A stretch of 64,000 nt of DNA from Prevotellaceae bacterium UBA4332 (GCA_002394365.1 DGTQ01000002.1:59573-123572); one strand, 5' to 3'. Positions 1 through 9,365 are shown, counted from the first letter of the stretch. A program made the numbers and translations. The notes: generated by a model not told the origin, from the sequence alone.

Positions 1-1296
1 CTTCATGAATTTCCAACTGGTGCACACCAGAAACAAGCAGAAGCAATGCTTGATGGTGTAAAATGGGAGTATTCTCCAGCAGAAAAGATTCTTCGAAAAA
101 AACAAGAGATAGATGACGATCCCTTTATAATGGATAAAAAGGGTGAACTCCTTGATTTTATAGTAAAGCAAATGAAATCCAAGAAAATAAAAAGTCAGCA
201 TATTCTGGACATGCTTTATTATGATCATAATGCATTTGATTCATTTGTCGTTTATGGTCTTAAAGAACAAGGACTAATCACACTTTCGGATTTAGAAAAC
301 AAAGCTGGTATTGATCCTGCTTTCTTAAAGTTTATGACAAATAATCCGCCAACGAGTGCTGATTCGATGGTAAAACTTCCAGACCCAAAGGGAGATTTAA
401 TAAGTATTGAGGATGGATTTACTGAGTTCTATTTCTGGGGTATTCCTTCTTCAGGAAAAACTTGTGCATTGGCAGGAGTATTAAGTGCTGCTAATAGTGG
501 TCGTGTTTGTCAGGACTTTTCTCCTATGACCAATAGTCAGGGTTATGACTATATGTCGACCTTGTCAGAGTATTTTAAGAAAGGTCAGGTTAGAAGACTT
601 CCTGGTGGTACAGCTGTTACAGATACTTATGAAATGAAATTTGATCTAGAAGGTCGTTACGAAAAAAAATCCTCAGATGGCTCTGTTAAATTTGACCACA
701 AATATTACAGGTGTGCAGCAATAGACCTAGCAGGTGAGTTGTTCTGCTGCATTCATCAAGATCTTGCAGGCATTGAGTTGCTAGAAAACCAGCAGAAGGC
801 TTTAGCTAATCTGAAGAACATTCTTGTCGAGAATCGTTCTAAAAACCGAAAGATTCATTTCTTTGTTATTGAATATGGCGCCGAGAATAGAACATACAAA
901 GGACATACACAAGATGTTTACTTAAGAAGTTGTATGCGCTATATTGAGGAAAATGGAATCTTTGACAAAACCACCGACAGAATTTATATCATGGTAACAA
1001 AGAGCGATAAGTTCGATGTTACCGATAGTAATTCTGAAAGTGACATATTGAGACAGTACATATCAGAGAATTATCTTGGATTTTATAAGAATCTGAAGAA
1101 TCTTTGTTCTAAATATGATATTAATGACGGAGAACCAGGATTGATAGCATATAATATTGGAGATGTATGTTTCCAAGATTATAGTAGATTTCATCCAGGT
1201 AAATCAGAATCAATTGTTTACTCTTGTTTCCTCGATACTGTTTATGGCCACGATAAGGGTTGGCTAGGTAAACTAAAAAAAGGTTTAGGACTTTAA
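1..1296 (+). CDS. P-loop GTPase-like protein, 5' end outside window
   Basis: A likely GTP-binding protein of the TRAFAC type. Counting from the Met at base 46, it shows a Walker A/G1 motif (GIPSSGKT, residues 132-139), a G3-like DLAG (227-230) after a beta strand, and a G4-like TKSD (318-321). The frame is open from base 1 with no stop before that Met, and the extra residues (LHEFPTGAHQKQAEA) look like the end of a YxxxYPxGxxxxEA helical repeat, so the true start probably lies upstream of the window. No membrane segment is seen. It is followed after 11 bp by a membrane protein and then a periplasmic protein, suggesting an operon in which this is the cytosolic NTPase. Motif reading is fairly clear; family and role are inferred. 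It resembles the loosely described double-GTPase-type conflict proteins, but I cannot assign it. Confidence 0.6.
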   Translation, partial: LHEFPTGAHQKQAEAMLDGVKWEYSPAEKILRKKQEIDDDPFIMDKKGELLDFIVKQMKSKKIKSQHILDMLYYDHNAFDSFVVYGLKEQGLITLSDLENKAGIDPAFLKFMTNNPPTSADSMVKLPDPKGDLISIEDGFTEFYFWGIPSSGKTCALAGVLSAANSGRVCQDFSPMTNSQGYDYMSTLSEYFKKGQVRRLPGGTAVTDTYEMKFDLEGRYEKKSSDGSVKFDHKYYRCAAIDLAGELFCCIHQDLAGIELLENQQKALANLKNILVENRSKNRKIHFFVIEYGAENRTYKGHTQDVYLRSCMRYIEENGIFDKTTDRIYIMVTKSDKFDVTDSNSESDILRQYISENYLGFYKNLKNLCSKYDINDGEPGLIAYNIGDVCFQDYSRFHPGKSESIVYSCFLDTVYGHDKGWLGKLKKGLGL

Positions 1297-1307
1297 ATAT
1301 TAATGTT

Positions 1308-2810
1308 ATGAAGAATAATGATAAAAATTACATGCCAAAACCACAAAAGGGCATGATGTCTTTGACAATAACAAGCACATCACAAGGTGTGCGTTATATA
1401 CACTCATTAAATAATGAAATAGGTAATATCCGAAAAGTTGCAGAAAGTTCTGATGAAAGAAACTTCTATAAACATTTGTCATTTAAGGAAGGAAAAGATC
1501 AGATAGTATACTGTATTTCTCATGCAAATGAAGGTTGTTATTTAAGGATTCTTAAATACATCCCTGGAAGAAGTGGTGATAATCAAGAAGCTTGGATTTT
1601 TATCCCTGCAAATCTGGAGGTTCCTTCAGACATGCTCAACCAGACAATAGCCGTTGTAAAAGAAGCAATACTTGATACAAAATTGAATGAGCACACATCG
1701 GCTTTAGAGAACATTTTTAGTCGTGAATATTCAATACGTAAAGTACATCCCATCGTTAATCGATCTGCAGAAGGTAAGATGGCATATAGAATAATTCCTC
1801 AGGATGGACTGCAGTCTTTACTAGGTGATAGACTTTTTGAATCTTATTACTATGACTTTGAAAAAGTACTATTCTTAGATAATGAAGTTGTAAGTGTGCT
1901 TAATACCTATGAAGACATCTCACAATGTGGTTTTACAAAATGGGTGGCTATTACTCGCGGTTCGTCAGATTCAAAGATAACTATAAAGGTTGATGGAGTC
2001 GATTTGGGCGATGGCATGATGATTGATAGTCAGAAGGCTTATACAATAGATTATAAAAAGGCTGATTATCTGGAAAATATTACTAAGAGAAACAAGAAGT
2101 TTGTTATTGATACTCAGTTGCCAGATTGCAAACTTGACTTCCAGTATGAACTTAAAGCAACAGATTTCTGTGTGTATGATGAGGAAACAGGTGAGAATCT
2201 ATCAAAGAAGGCGGATATAAAGATTGGGAGTTATCCTCTTGGAGAATCCGCACTTTTTTCAGAATCAGAACTAAGAGAAGGTAAATTAAAGTTTGTAATC
2301 AAGTGCGATGGATATGAAGATGAAAGCAGTACATTAAAAACAGACGTACCAGTAGCTCAACCTATAGTCGTAAAACTTAAGCACAAAACTAGTATCTATA
2401 AGTTTACTATTAATTCGAAATACTTAAAAGGTTCAAAATCGGATGCCGAGTTTGAGTTAGAATTAAAAGAAAAGCCTTCGTGCTCCCCTTTGAAGAATTA
2501 TGAAATGTCAGAACGCGCAAATAATCGCTTCCATCTTAGACCCCTTTCTGTAATTTTGTTTAATTGGAAATTCCTGTTAAAAATGTTTGCTGGTGCACTC
2601 ATATTTACTGCCCTTGGTCTTAGTTTTGGCTACTATTTGTGGGGAATATCCCAATCTCCTTCTGTAGACTCGAGTAAAGAATCTGCTAAGATAGTAACCG
2701 ACTCACAGAATCAGCAGTCAAATACAGATTCTGTTGAGACATCGGGACAGGCAGAGGAATCACAAGGCATAGGCGGCCATAATTCTCAGGACAAAAAAGA
2801 TAATCATTAA
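1308..2810 (+). CDS. Unrecognised membrane-anchored protein, partner of the upstream GTPase
   Basis: 500 residues, no family recognised. About 420 residues without a signal peptide are followed by one hydrophobic segment near residues 424-446 (MFAGALIFTALGLSFGYYLWG) and a polar Ser/Gln/Asp-rich tail of about 50 residues. This predicts a large cytosolic part and a short periplasmic tail. Residues around 225-360 look like beta-rich repeats. It starts 11 bp after the GTPase-like gene and ends 15 bp before a secreted BACON/PPC protein, so the three are probably one transcript. A role in linking a cytosolic NTPase to a periplasmic factor is inference from topology and gene order only. Confidence 0.6.
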   Translation: MKNNDKNYMPKPQKGMMSLTITSTSQGVRYIHSLNNEIGNIRKVAESSDERNFYKHLSFKEGKDQIVYCISHANEGCYLRILKYIPGRSGDNQEAWIFIPANLEVPSDMLNQTIAVVKEAILDTKLNEHTSALENIFSREYSIRKVHPIVNRSAEGKMAYRIIPQDGLQSLLGDRLFESYYYDFEKVLFLDNEVVSVLNTYEDISQCGFTKWVAITRGSSDSKITIKVDGVDLGDGMMIDSQKAYTIDYKKADYLENITKRNKKFVIDTQLPDCKLDFQYELKATDFCVYDEETGENLSKKADIKIGSYPLGESALFSESELREGKLKFVIKCDGYEDESSTLKTDVPVAQPIVVKLKHKTSIYKFTINSKYLKGSKSDAEFELELKEKPSCSPLKNYEMSERANNRFHLRPLSVILFNWKFLLKMFAGALIFTALGLSFGYYLWGISQSPSVDSSKESAKIVTDSQNQQSNTDSVETSGQAEESQGIGGHNSQDKKDNH

Positions 2811-2825
2811 ATTTTAACTAAATCT

Positions 2826-4277
2826 ATGAAGATACTGGGTAAAATTTTAGCATTACTGTTAGTCGGCTTAGGTCTATTATCAGCAATAGCTGTGTTCTAT
2901 GAAACTCAGGTGTCTATTCCAGAAACTCCTCCGGAGTCTAATCCTCATGTCGATTATCTTAAAAGGCATTCTATGTCTATTTTAGGACTCAATATTGATG
3001 GAAAAATATCCGAAACTGACCCAACAAGGTTTTTGAAAGATGATTCTCTTGAAAATGAATATCATAAACAATTGCTTTCGTTAAGACGATTCTATGATGA
3101 AAAGCAAATATCCGATTCGGATTATAATCATCAAATAGACACATTTGTTTTATGCTATTCAGAGGCTTTTATTTATTATGCTCAGAAATTGTTTAAGGAA
3201 CGAACTTGGCCAAGTGATACAAGGTCTTTTCTTTCAAGACGAGTCTCAGAACTGGATGCTTTATCGAACTTAGATAACAACAAAGTGCTGGCGAACCGCT
3301 CTTCATTGAAGTCGCGTGTAGATGCAATAACTACTTCTTGTGTTGATTATGTAAAAGCAGAGAACTTGTTATCTCATTCAAGTTATACAAGCGTTTATTC
3401 TGCCCAAAATAATATTCAGGAAGCAGACGCATTAATTGAAAAAGGCTCGTTAAATCTAAACACTGCGTTAATTGAGGAATTGAGAAGTTATCCCCAAAAA
3501 ATTGGTGACGGTCACCTTCGGTTAATTAAAGATTTAGCAGATGGCATCTCTAATTGGCGTAACAATTCTTTGACGACAACTGTTTCTAGATACGAACGAT
3601 TGATAAGCGAGGCTGATGAGTATTCTTCTAATGGAAGTATCTACAAAGGGGAGCATCCATTTAGTGTCAGTCAAATTATAAGTAATGCTACGAGTGAAAA
3701 GAATCAGGCAATAGAAGAACTATCTACTCTTTATGTCGATGGATATTCTTCTGATGTTACACGTAGTCTTGGTAGCAATTCTGGTTATGTAACATTGTCA
3801 ATAAGTACAAACTATCCTGGAGGATACACACTGCAAGATACAAGTTCTCAGTGGTTTTCTATAAGTTCAAAGAATTCAAGTTCTGTGATGGTGTCATATA
3901 ATGGGAATTCAAGCTACGAAGACAGAAGTGACTATTTTACAGTTAAAGCTGGTAAAAAATCAATTAAAGTAACTTTAAATCAAAGTGGGGCAACTAACTA
4001 TGGATCTTTAGACAGAGGGTATGTAAACGCAAATTCGTACTCTGATTGGAGTTCCCAGCAAAGTAGTGGAAGGTACGTTACTGTCTCTGTTGAAAGTGAC
4101 GGAGTTTGTGACTTAGACCTAATAATTACAGATAGGAATGGCAACCAATTAGGCAAGGATGAAGATGCGACAAAAAATGCCAGTGTTCGATTCTATGCGT
4201 CTTATACAGGTCTATACTACATACGTGTAAAGAATTGTACTGGTCGTGGATGCAATTATTCATTGCGAGTACAATAG
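2826..4277 (+). CDS. Periplasmic protein with BACON and PPC-like C-terminal domains
   Basis: 483 residues. The N terminus (ILGKILALLLVGLGLLSAIAVFY) is a signal anchor or uncleaved signal, so the rest should be periplasmic. Residues about 60-310 are mostly helical and unrecognised. Residues about 316-385 match the BACON pattern (paired beta strands, QWFSISS, then KSIKVTLNQSG), a Bacteroidetes domain often linked to carbohydrate or mucin binding. Residues about 395-483 resemble a bacterial pre-peptidase C-terminal (PPC) beta sandwich (DLDLIITDRNGNQLGKD, YYIRVKNCTG). It closes the operon begun by the GTPase-like gene. BACON domains recur in the protein at 6381-7289, a possible functional link across this accessory stretch. 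Confidence 0.65.
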   Translation: MKILGKILALLLVGLGLLSAIAVFYETQVSIPETPPESNPHVDYLKRHSMSILGLNIDGKISETDPTRFLKDDSLENEYHKQLLSLRRFYDEKQISDSDYNHQIDTFVLCYSEAFIYYAQKLFKERTWPSDTRSFLSRRVSELDALSNLDNNKVLANRSSLKSRVDAITTSCVDYVKAENLLSHSSYTSVYSAQNNIQEADALIEKGSLNLNTALIEELRSYPQKIGDGHLRLIKDLADGISNWRNNSLTTTVSRYERLISEADEYSSNGSIYKGEHPFSVSQIISNATSEKNQAIEELSTLYVDGYSSDVTRSLGSNSGYVTLSISTNYPGGYTLQDTSSQWFSISSKNSSSVMVSYNGNSSYEDRSDYFTVKAGKKSIKVTLNQSGATNYGSLDRGYVNANSYSDWSSQQSSGRYVTVSVESDGVCDLDLIITDRNGNQLGKDEDATKNASVRFYASYTGLYYIRVKNCTGRGCNYSLRVQ

Positions 4278-4431
4278 AGTTATGTTATGACATCTTATTC
4301 GTTTTTTTGATATTCAGCATTAGTGTTCCGATTTTTGGTGTGAAACGAATGCTAAATGTTAATACTAATCCTATTTTAATATAATCAACAAACAGACATA
4401 TAGACAGATAAGTCAATTAGTAAAATGCTTT

Positions 4432-5241
4432 ATGGTTAGATGTGTTTTATTAATTGCAATTATCTGTTCCTTTTTTTCGTGTAATAATTCTTCTGCTAAA
4501 AGGAATAAAATAGATGTAAGCAAGGAAGAAAGAACCCACTCAAACATCTTGAAAGGAGTTGGATACCCTGTGATACGTGGAGCGATTTCTTCACAGATAA
4601 TTGACAGAAAATGTTACTCGATCTCATACAATAAAGATACCCGTCAACCCAATTGGGTAATGTGGCAATTAACGGGAGAGCACGTGATGAAGCGTAAGGA
4701 TGGCGTGTGGAATGAGTATCGCGAAGATTTGGAACTGCCTTCTTCTATTCGCTCTACACTTGAAGATTATGCGTCCTCCGGTTATGACAGAGGACATATG
4801 TGTCCTGGTGGTGACTGCAATTGGAACGATGAAGGCAGAGATGAAACTTTTCTTCTTTCCAATATGTGTCCTCAGAATCCAAATTTGAATCGTGGTGACT
4901 GGAAAGAAATAGAAATGGCTTGTAGGAAGTGGGCAAAGAAATATAATAAGATCTATATTGTATGTGGTCCGATATTCTTTAAGAGCCAAGAGCACGTTAA
5001 GATTGGTGCGAATCAAATTCCAGTTCCAGAAGCATTCTTTAAAGTGATTTTGTGCACAGCCCCCACTAATCTCCAAGGGATTGGATTTATATGTAGGAAT
5101 ACGGATGGTAACAGGAAGAAGGATTTCTATGTAAACTCTATTAGACAAGTAGAAAGAGTTACTGGATATAAGTTTTTTCCTAATTTAGATGATTCTATAA
5201 AGAACGTGATTTTTGATATGGATGATATAAATGTTTGGTAA
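4432..5241 (+). CDS. Secreted DNA/RNA non-specific endonuclease (NUC1 family)
   Basis: 269 residues. A hydrophobic N terminus ending in FFSC (Cys17) looks like a lipoprotein signal, placing the enzyme outside the cytoplasm. The beta-beta-alpha-metal nuclease signature DRGH is at residues 119-122, with His122 as the expected general base, followed by PGGD, then LLSNMCPQNPNLNRGDW, which holds the expected Asn metal ligand. Length fits the EndoG/Serratia nuclease family. It should cut single- or double-stranded DNA and RNA. It lies 15 bp before the PrsW-like gene and may share its transcript. Nutrient scavenging, DNA defence or toxin use are all possible; no immunity gene can be named. Confidence 0.85.
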   Translation: MVRCVLLIAIICSFFSCNNSSAKRNKIDVSKEERTHSNILKGVGYPVIRGAISSQIIDRKCYSISYNKDTRQPNWVMWQLTGEHVMKRKDGVWNEYREDLELPSSIRSTLEDYASSGYDRGHMCPGGDCNWNDEGRDETFLLSNMCPQNPNLNRGDWKEIEMACRKWAKKYNKIYIVCGPIFFKSQEHVKIGANQIPVPEAFFKVILCTAPTNLQGIGFICRNTDGNRKKDFYVNSIRQVERVTGYKFFPNLDDSIKNVIFDMDDINVW

Positions 5242-5256
5242 CAAAATTAAGTTAAG

Positions 5257-6363
5257 ATGAGATATTGCAGTCATTGTGGTAAACCTATAGAAAACGAGTC
5301 CTTGTTCTGTGGGAATTGTGGAAAACCTATTGTTAATGAAACTTCGTCGGCAAATATACATGCACATTCCAAGAATTCATGCTCAAGTGATAACTCATGG
5401 GTGGATCATCTGAATAATTATGTGGGTAATGACGGACCTGCAGTATTAAATTGGAAAGTTTTATTCACAGATGTCTCAAAGAAGCATACGACAGAAGAAG
5501 CTGAGGAGATATTTATAGTAGGCACTCGAAAAACAACGCCTTCTGTGGACGAAGTCTCGAAAGACTGGCCACATCCATGGCTTTATAGTCGCGTGTTTTT
5601 GATGTTTGCAATAGCTTTCGCACTGCTTTGGGTGTGCTGTAGTATGTTTCAGAATCCCAATGCCTTGCCTGGATTAATTGTGGTGGGTTCATTTACTGTT
5701 CCTTTGACGACGCTCATCCTGTTTATGGAACTGAATGCATGGAGAAATGTAAGTTTGTATGAGGTAATAAAGACGTTCCTTGTTGGTGGTTGTGCTTCTT
5801 TAGTGGCAACACTGTTCTTGTTTTCGTTCTTTGGTGCTCACGAGTTGGATTTCTTTGGCGCTTTTATGACAGGTTTTATAGAAGAAACGGGTAAGGCTGT
5901 CATCGTTTATTATTCCCTCCGCAGATTAGGTAAACTTTCAATTTTGAGCGGGCTGTTAGTTGGCGCAGCAGTTGGAGCTGGATTTGCGGCATTTGAATCT
6001 GCTGGCTATGCGATGAGATTCCTTTTTCAAGGAGGATGGGATGTTATGATGAATGTGATTTTACTGCGTGGTTTTCTCACTCCCGGAGGTCACGTTGTTT
6101 GGGCAGCCTTCTCTGGCGCAGGTCTAGTGATTGCAGCCAAAGCTAACAGTGAGATTTCCACAAAACTATTTTTTGATTCAAAATTCCTGCGATTGTTTAT
6201 TATCCCAGTTGTTTTACACGGAATATGGGACAGTCCTCTTGCAGTGGTAGGCTCCGATATATATCTTGTGCCCATAGCTCTCACTGTGATAGCATGGATT
6301 GTGGTGCTAATCTTTATTAATATGGGATTGGCAGAAGTGTCAAAAACACAGTCGAAGTATTAA
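5257..6363 (+). CDS. Zinc-ribbon PrsW-type intramembrane metalloprotease
   Basis: 368 residues. A zinc ribbon opens the protein (CSHC, then CGNC; Cys4, 7, 18, 21). About eight hydrophobic segments follow from residue 108. Family motifs of PrsW/abortive-infection-type glutamic or metallo intramembrane proteases are visible in order: EETGK, FAAFESAGYA, HVVWAAF and HGIWDS. PrsW in Bacillus cuts an anti-sigma factor; the substrate here is unknown. A zinc ribbon fused to PrsW suggests sensing or recruitment on the cytosolic face (inference). The next gene, 17 bp on, also starts with a zinc ribbon, is membrane-anchored, and is a candidate partner or substrate. Confidence 0.8.
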   Translation: MRYCSHCGKPIENESLFCGNCGKPIVNETSSANIHAHSKNSCSSDNSWVDHLNNYVGNDGPAVLNWKVLFTDVSKKHTTEEAEEIFIVGTRKTTPSVDEVSKDWPHPWLYSRVFLMFAIAFALLWVCCSMFQNPNALPGLIVVGSFTVPLTTLILFMELNAWRNVSLYEVIKTFLVGGCASLVATLFLFSFFGAHELDFFGAFMTGFIEETGKAVIVYYSLRRLGKLSILSGLLVGAAVGAGFAAFESAGYAMRFLFQGGWDVMMNVILLRGFLTPGGHVVWAAFSGAGLVIAAKANSEISTKLFFDSKFLRLFIIPVVLHGIWDSPLAVVGSDIYLVPIALTVIAWIVVLIFINMGLAEVSKTQSKY

Positions 6364-6380
6364 TGTGAAAAAAGAAAAGT

Positions 6381-7289
6381 ATGAAAGAATGTCCTGTATG
6401 TAAAAGACAATTTGATGACTCTCTGAATTTTTGCACTTACGATGGTCATCAACTTATAGCTGTTAATCATGTAACACCACCATCCTCACCTTTAAGTCAA
6501 GGAGAAACGGATGTTAATTCTTCCAAGGGGAACGAGACAAAGCAGAATGGTGGGTGTTTGAAAAAGATTTTGATAACGGTGATAGGTGTTGTAATAGTAT
6601 TAGTAGGATTATACAATTATCTAATTAACTCTGCTACATACCTACGGACTGAGCCTGCTGCTGTACAGGTGGTGAAAGGAGGAGGCTCTGGTAAGGTGGA
6701 TATAGACTATGATGGCTATATTTGGACAGTAAATCACAAACCAGATTGGATTGATATTGAAGAGAACGACAATGATTTTAAAATGAGTGTTAGTTCGAAC
6801 CAAACGGGGCAAGTGAGGGAAGGAACTGTCACTATCCAAAGTGGCAAACTTTTGGCTCAAGTGATTGTCAGGCAGAATGCATATGCAACGGCAATTAAAG
6901 CCTCTACAACCTCTGTGAAATTTGGCAAGGCTGGTGGGACAAAGGATATAACAATAGAAACTGATGGCTGTAATTGGGAAGCGGAATATACCAATTGGAT
7001 GACAGTTACAAAGGAAAGCGAGACAGAACTCCATATTAAATGTCCAAGTAACAGTGACGATTTCCGTACTGGAACGATAACTGTTAAGGAGGATAATGCA
7101 AGAGTTATTATCAGTGTAAGACAGGCGGGTACTTGTAATAATTGTCATGGTGGCGGTGAATTTACATGTAATGCATGCATGGGTACGGGTAGTACGGGAT
7201 ATGGTATGTTTTATACTAATTGCATGTGGTGCGGTGGAAGAGGTAAGACTACATGCAGTGTGTGTGGAGGTAGTGGAGAAAGGGAATAA
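6381..7289 (+). CDS. Zinc ribbon, one membrane span, two BACON domains and DnaJ-type cysteine-rich tail
   Basis: 302 residues with an unusual domain order. Residues 4-21 form a zinc ribbon (CPVC...FCTYDG, the last ligand Asp rather than Cys). A membrane span lies at about 55-77. Two BACON-like beta domains follow (about 92-165 and 168-247, each ending in a QNA/QAG strand). Last come four CxxCxGxG-type motifs (CNNCHGGG, CNACMGTG, CMWCGGRG, CSVCGGSG), as in the DnaJ cysteine-rich domain. The topology puts the zinc ribbon inside the cell and the BACON/DnaJ-like part outside. It sits directly after the PrsW-like protease gene, so it could be cut by it. The combination is not one I know. Confidence 0.75.
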   Translation: MKECPVCKRQFDDSLNFCTYDGHQLIAVNHVTPPSSPLSQGETDVNSSKGNETKQNGGCLKKILITVIGVVIVLVGLYNYLINSATYLRTEPAAVQVVKGGGSGKVDIDYDGYIWTVNHKPDWIDIEENDNDFKMSVSSNQTGQVREGTVTIQSGKLLAQVIVRQNAYATAIKASTTSVKFGKAGGTKDITIETDGCNWEAEYTNWMTVTKESETELHIKCPSNSDDFRTGTITVKEDNARVIISVRQAGTCNNCHGGGEFTCNACMGTGSTGYGMFYTNCMWCGGRGKTTCSVCGGSGERE

Positions 7290-7309
7290 ATATAAAGGGT
7301 TAAGAATAT

Positions 7310-8041
7310 ATGAAAAAGTTGTCAATTATATTATTAAGCATAATAGTTTTTGCTTGTAATTTGGAAAACGAGAGTAGAGAAAATGATAATGGTAACAAAA
7401 CAGAAATTATCGGTGCGAGAGGAACTCGTACGTCAGTATTGCATGTATATAATATGGCAGGTGTACCAGAGGGTAGGATGGCGACTCTGATATCAAACCT
7501 AAAGAGCATATATCCGTATGTCTCTTACGATGGCAAAATGACTGTGCCTGACAATGCTTATATTAAGAATAGCACCAAGGGCAAGAATCGCTATTGGGCA
7601 AGAACTATACTTGAGGACATGTGGAATAAACATGGTGATTACAAAAAAGGACTACGTGACAAGGATGGCTACCTGGTTATTACAAATACAGAGATATGTG
7701 ACAGAAAAACGTCTGGCGATCATGCTGTATATGGATGGAGTTTCAGGGCAGCGAGGCTTTCCGTGGTTTCTTATAGACATTTCGTAAGTACACATAGAAA
7801 TACGGACAAGGATTTGCTAAAGATTGTGATGCATGAACTCGGGCATAGTTATGGCGGACTTTTGCCTGGGGCACCAGAGTTGCGTGGTCATTGTCCCAAT
7901 TTGAAATGTTTGATGAGGGATGCTAATGATGGCTATCCTTACACTATAATAAATAAGTTTTGTGCTTCTTGTGACAGGGTGATGAAAGAAAAAGAATTTG
8001 ATACGAATCGGATGCTGGATTTATTTAAAGCAAAAAAATAA
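7310..8041 (+). CDS. Archaemetzincin-like zinc metalloprotease, predicted lipoprotein
   Basis: 243 residues. The N terminus ends in a lipobox-like VFAC (Cys16). The zinc site HELGHSYG is followed by CPNLKCLM and then CASC, giving the archaemetzincin order HExxHxxG...H, Cx4CxM, CxxC. In known archaemetzincins the third His follows the Gly almost at once. Here nine or so extra residues (LLPGAPELR) separate them, so His ligation is plausible but not certain. Known family members are cytosolic; an exported version would be unusual. It lies 20 bp after the zinc-ribbon/BACON gene. The assignment rests on the Cys/His pattern. Confidence 0.75.
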   Translation: MKKLSIILLSIIVFACNLENESRENDNGNKTEIIGARGTRTSVLHVYNMAGVPEGRMATLISNLKSIYPYVSYDGKMTVPDNAYIKNSTKGKNRYWARTILEDMWNKHGDYKKGLRDKDGYLVITNTEICDRKTSGDHAVYGWSFRAARLSVVSYRHFVSTHRNTDKDLLKIVMHELGHSYGGLLPGAPELRGHCPNLKCLMRDANDGYPYTIINKFCASCDRVMKEKEFDTNRMLDLFKAKK

Positions 8042-8106
8042 AAGCTTATGCTGATAGAATTTCAGTCGAAATCACATCAATATAGATATAATCAAAGCCA
8101 GAATTA

Positions 8107-9333
8107 ATGTTTATGAGAAAAATTCTATTGTTTGTGTTTGTTTTTGTGACTGCAAATTGTGTAGCACAAGAAAATGTAGAGGAAGTTGATACTGTGAGTG
8201 CGGAGGATGTCGTGCAGAAGGACTCTGCGATTCCTCAGTATGAGTTGAATGAATTTGACTGGGTGGATATATGTGAAAATCCGAAATATGCCATTGTGAC
8301 AAGGGATGACCTAAAAGGCATATACGACATGGAACTGCATAAAAATGTGACAAGAATAGAGTTTCAGGAGTTGGCATTTTCAAAACAGATGATGATGGAG
8401 GATAGTACCTATGTTAGCAGTTTCTACTTCAAGCGTGGAATAAAAGCAGGGCTGTTGAGCGTGTTTGAGGAAACGAACAGCACGATGTCCGTATATAGTG
8501 ATGATCCTGATGAGCTATATGGTTTGGAGAAATGTACTACGATAGATAAAAAGATGTCGAAAAAAGCTAGGAAGATGTTGAAAGTTTTCATAGAAGAGCA
8601 ACAGTTGGATAATGCACAGGTTGTTATACAGGATGCAAATACTGGGCATTTGAAAACATGGGTAGCTTTGGATGCAAACATAGAAAAGGAATATGCAGGA
8701 AAACTATTGGTTCATTCTTGTGCTGGGTCACTTATTAAACCTTTCTGTGTGGCAGTTTCTTTTGAGAGGTCTAATCTGTCCTATGATAGTATATATCATG
8801 ACATGACATACAAAGAGGGAATAAAGAGATTGAATACAGAGGTGATGTTTCATGCTTTTGAGCAAGGATTTGGCGAAGAATATGCTAAAAAAAGATGGAA
8901 GCAGTTTTCAAATACAAAAGTACCATATACGTGTCCTGTACCCATCGCTGCATTTTATACCTGTTTGGTTAATGACGGTATGGTTATGTTTCCAACGATG
9001 CAGGCGGATAGTGTTGAGACAGAAAATGATATATTTTGTCCAGCAACAATTCATGAATTAAGTGAAGTGCTGCGAGTTGACAAAGCAGAATCTCCACAAC
9101 TGGCTTGGCTGACGGATGCTACAAGTTGGTATGGTTATGCTACAACGGAGGACATACATGCAGAAGGTACCGATACTGTTATAGGCAAGCAGATACAGTT
9201 TGCAGGTGTATTTCCAGCTGAATCTCCACGATACACTATCTGCGTTGTTGCTAATAGGTTATCAACGGATGCTGATATTGCCTTGTTGAAGGATATTGTA
9301 AATCCTTTATCAGAGTGGTTGCTGAAAAAATAA
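8107..9333 (+). CDS. Divergent penicillin-binding-protein-like (transpeptidase fold) exported protein
   Basis: 408 residues with a signal peptide ending near residue 20. The C-terminal half follows class B PBP transpeptidase order: IQDANTGHLKTWVAL, then a possible SxxK nucleophile site (GSLIKPF, Ser208/Lys211), an FEQGFG segment, and AGVFPAESPRYTICVVANR, like the usual GFAPADNPRY strand. The KTG motif normally just before that strand is not visible (TDTVIGKQ instead) and SxN is unclear. The catalytic set is therefore incomplete; it may be a non-catalytic or altered enzyme. Two ATGs (8107 and 8113) are possible; the second gives the more typical MRKILLF signal start. It is 65 bp after the metalloprotease gene. 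Confidence 0.6.
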   Translation: MFMRKILLFVFVFVTANCVAQENVEEVDTVSAEDVVQKDSAIPQYELNEFDWVDICENPKYAIVTRDDLKGIYDMELHKNVTRIEFQELAFSKQMMMEDSTYVSSFYFKRGIKAGLLSVFEETNSTMSVYSDDPDELYGLEKCTTIDKKMSKKARKMLKVFIEEQQLDNAQVVIQDANTGHLKTWVALDANIEKEYAGKLLVHSCAGSLIKPFCVAVSFERSNLSYDSIYHDMTYKEGIKRLNTEVMFHAFEQGFGEEYAKKRWKQFSNTKVPYTCPVPIAAFYTCLVNDGMVMFPTMQADSVETENDIFCPATIHELSEVLRVDKAESPQLAWLTDATSWYGYATTEDIHAEGTDTVIGKQIQFAGVFPAESPRYTICVVANRLSTDADIALLKDIVNPLSEWLLKK

Positions 9334-9365
9334 TTAAATGTAGTGGCGAAATAATCTTTTTTTAT

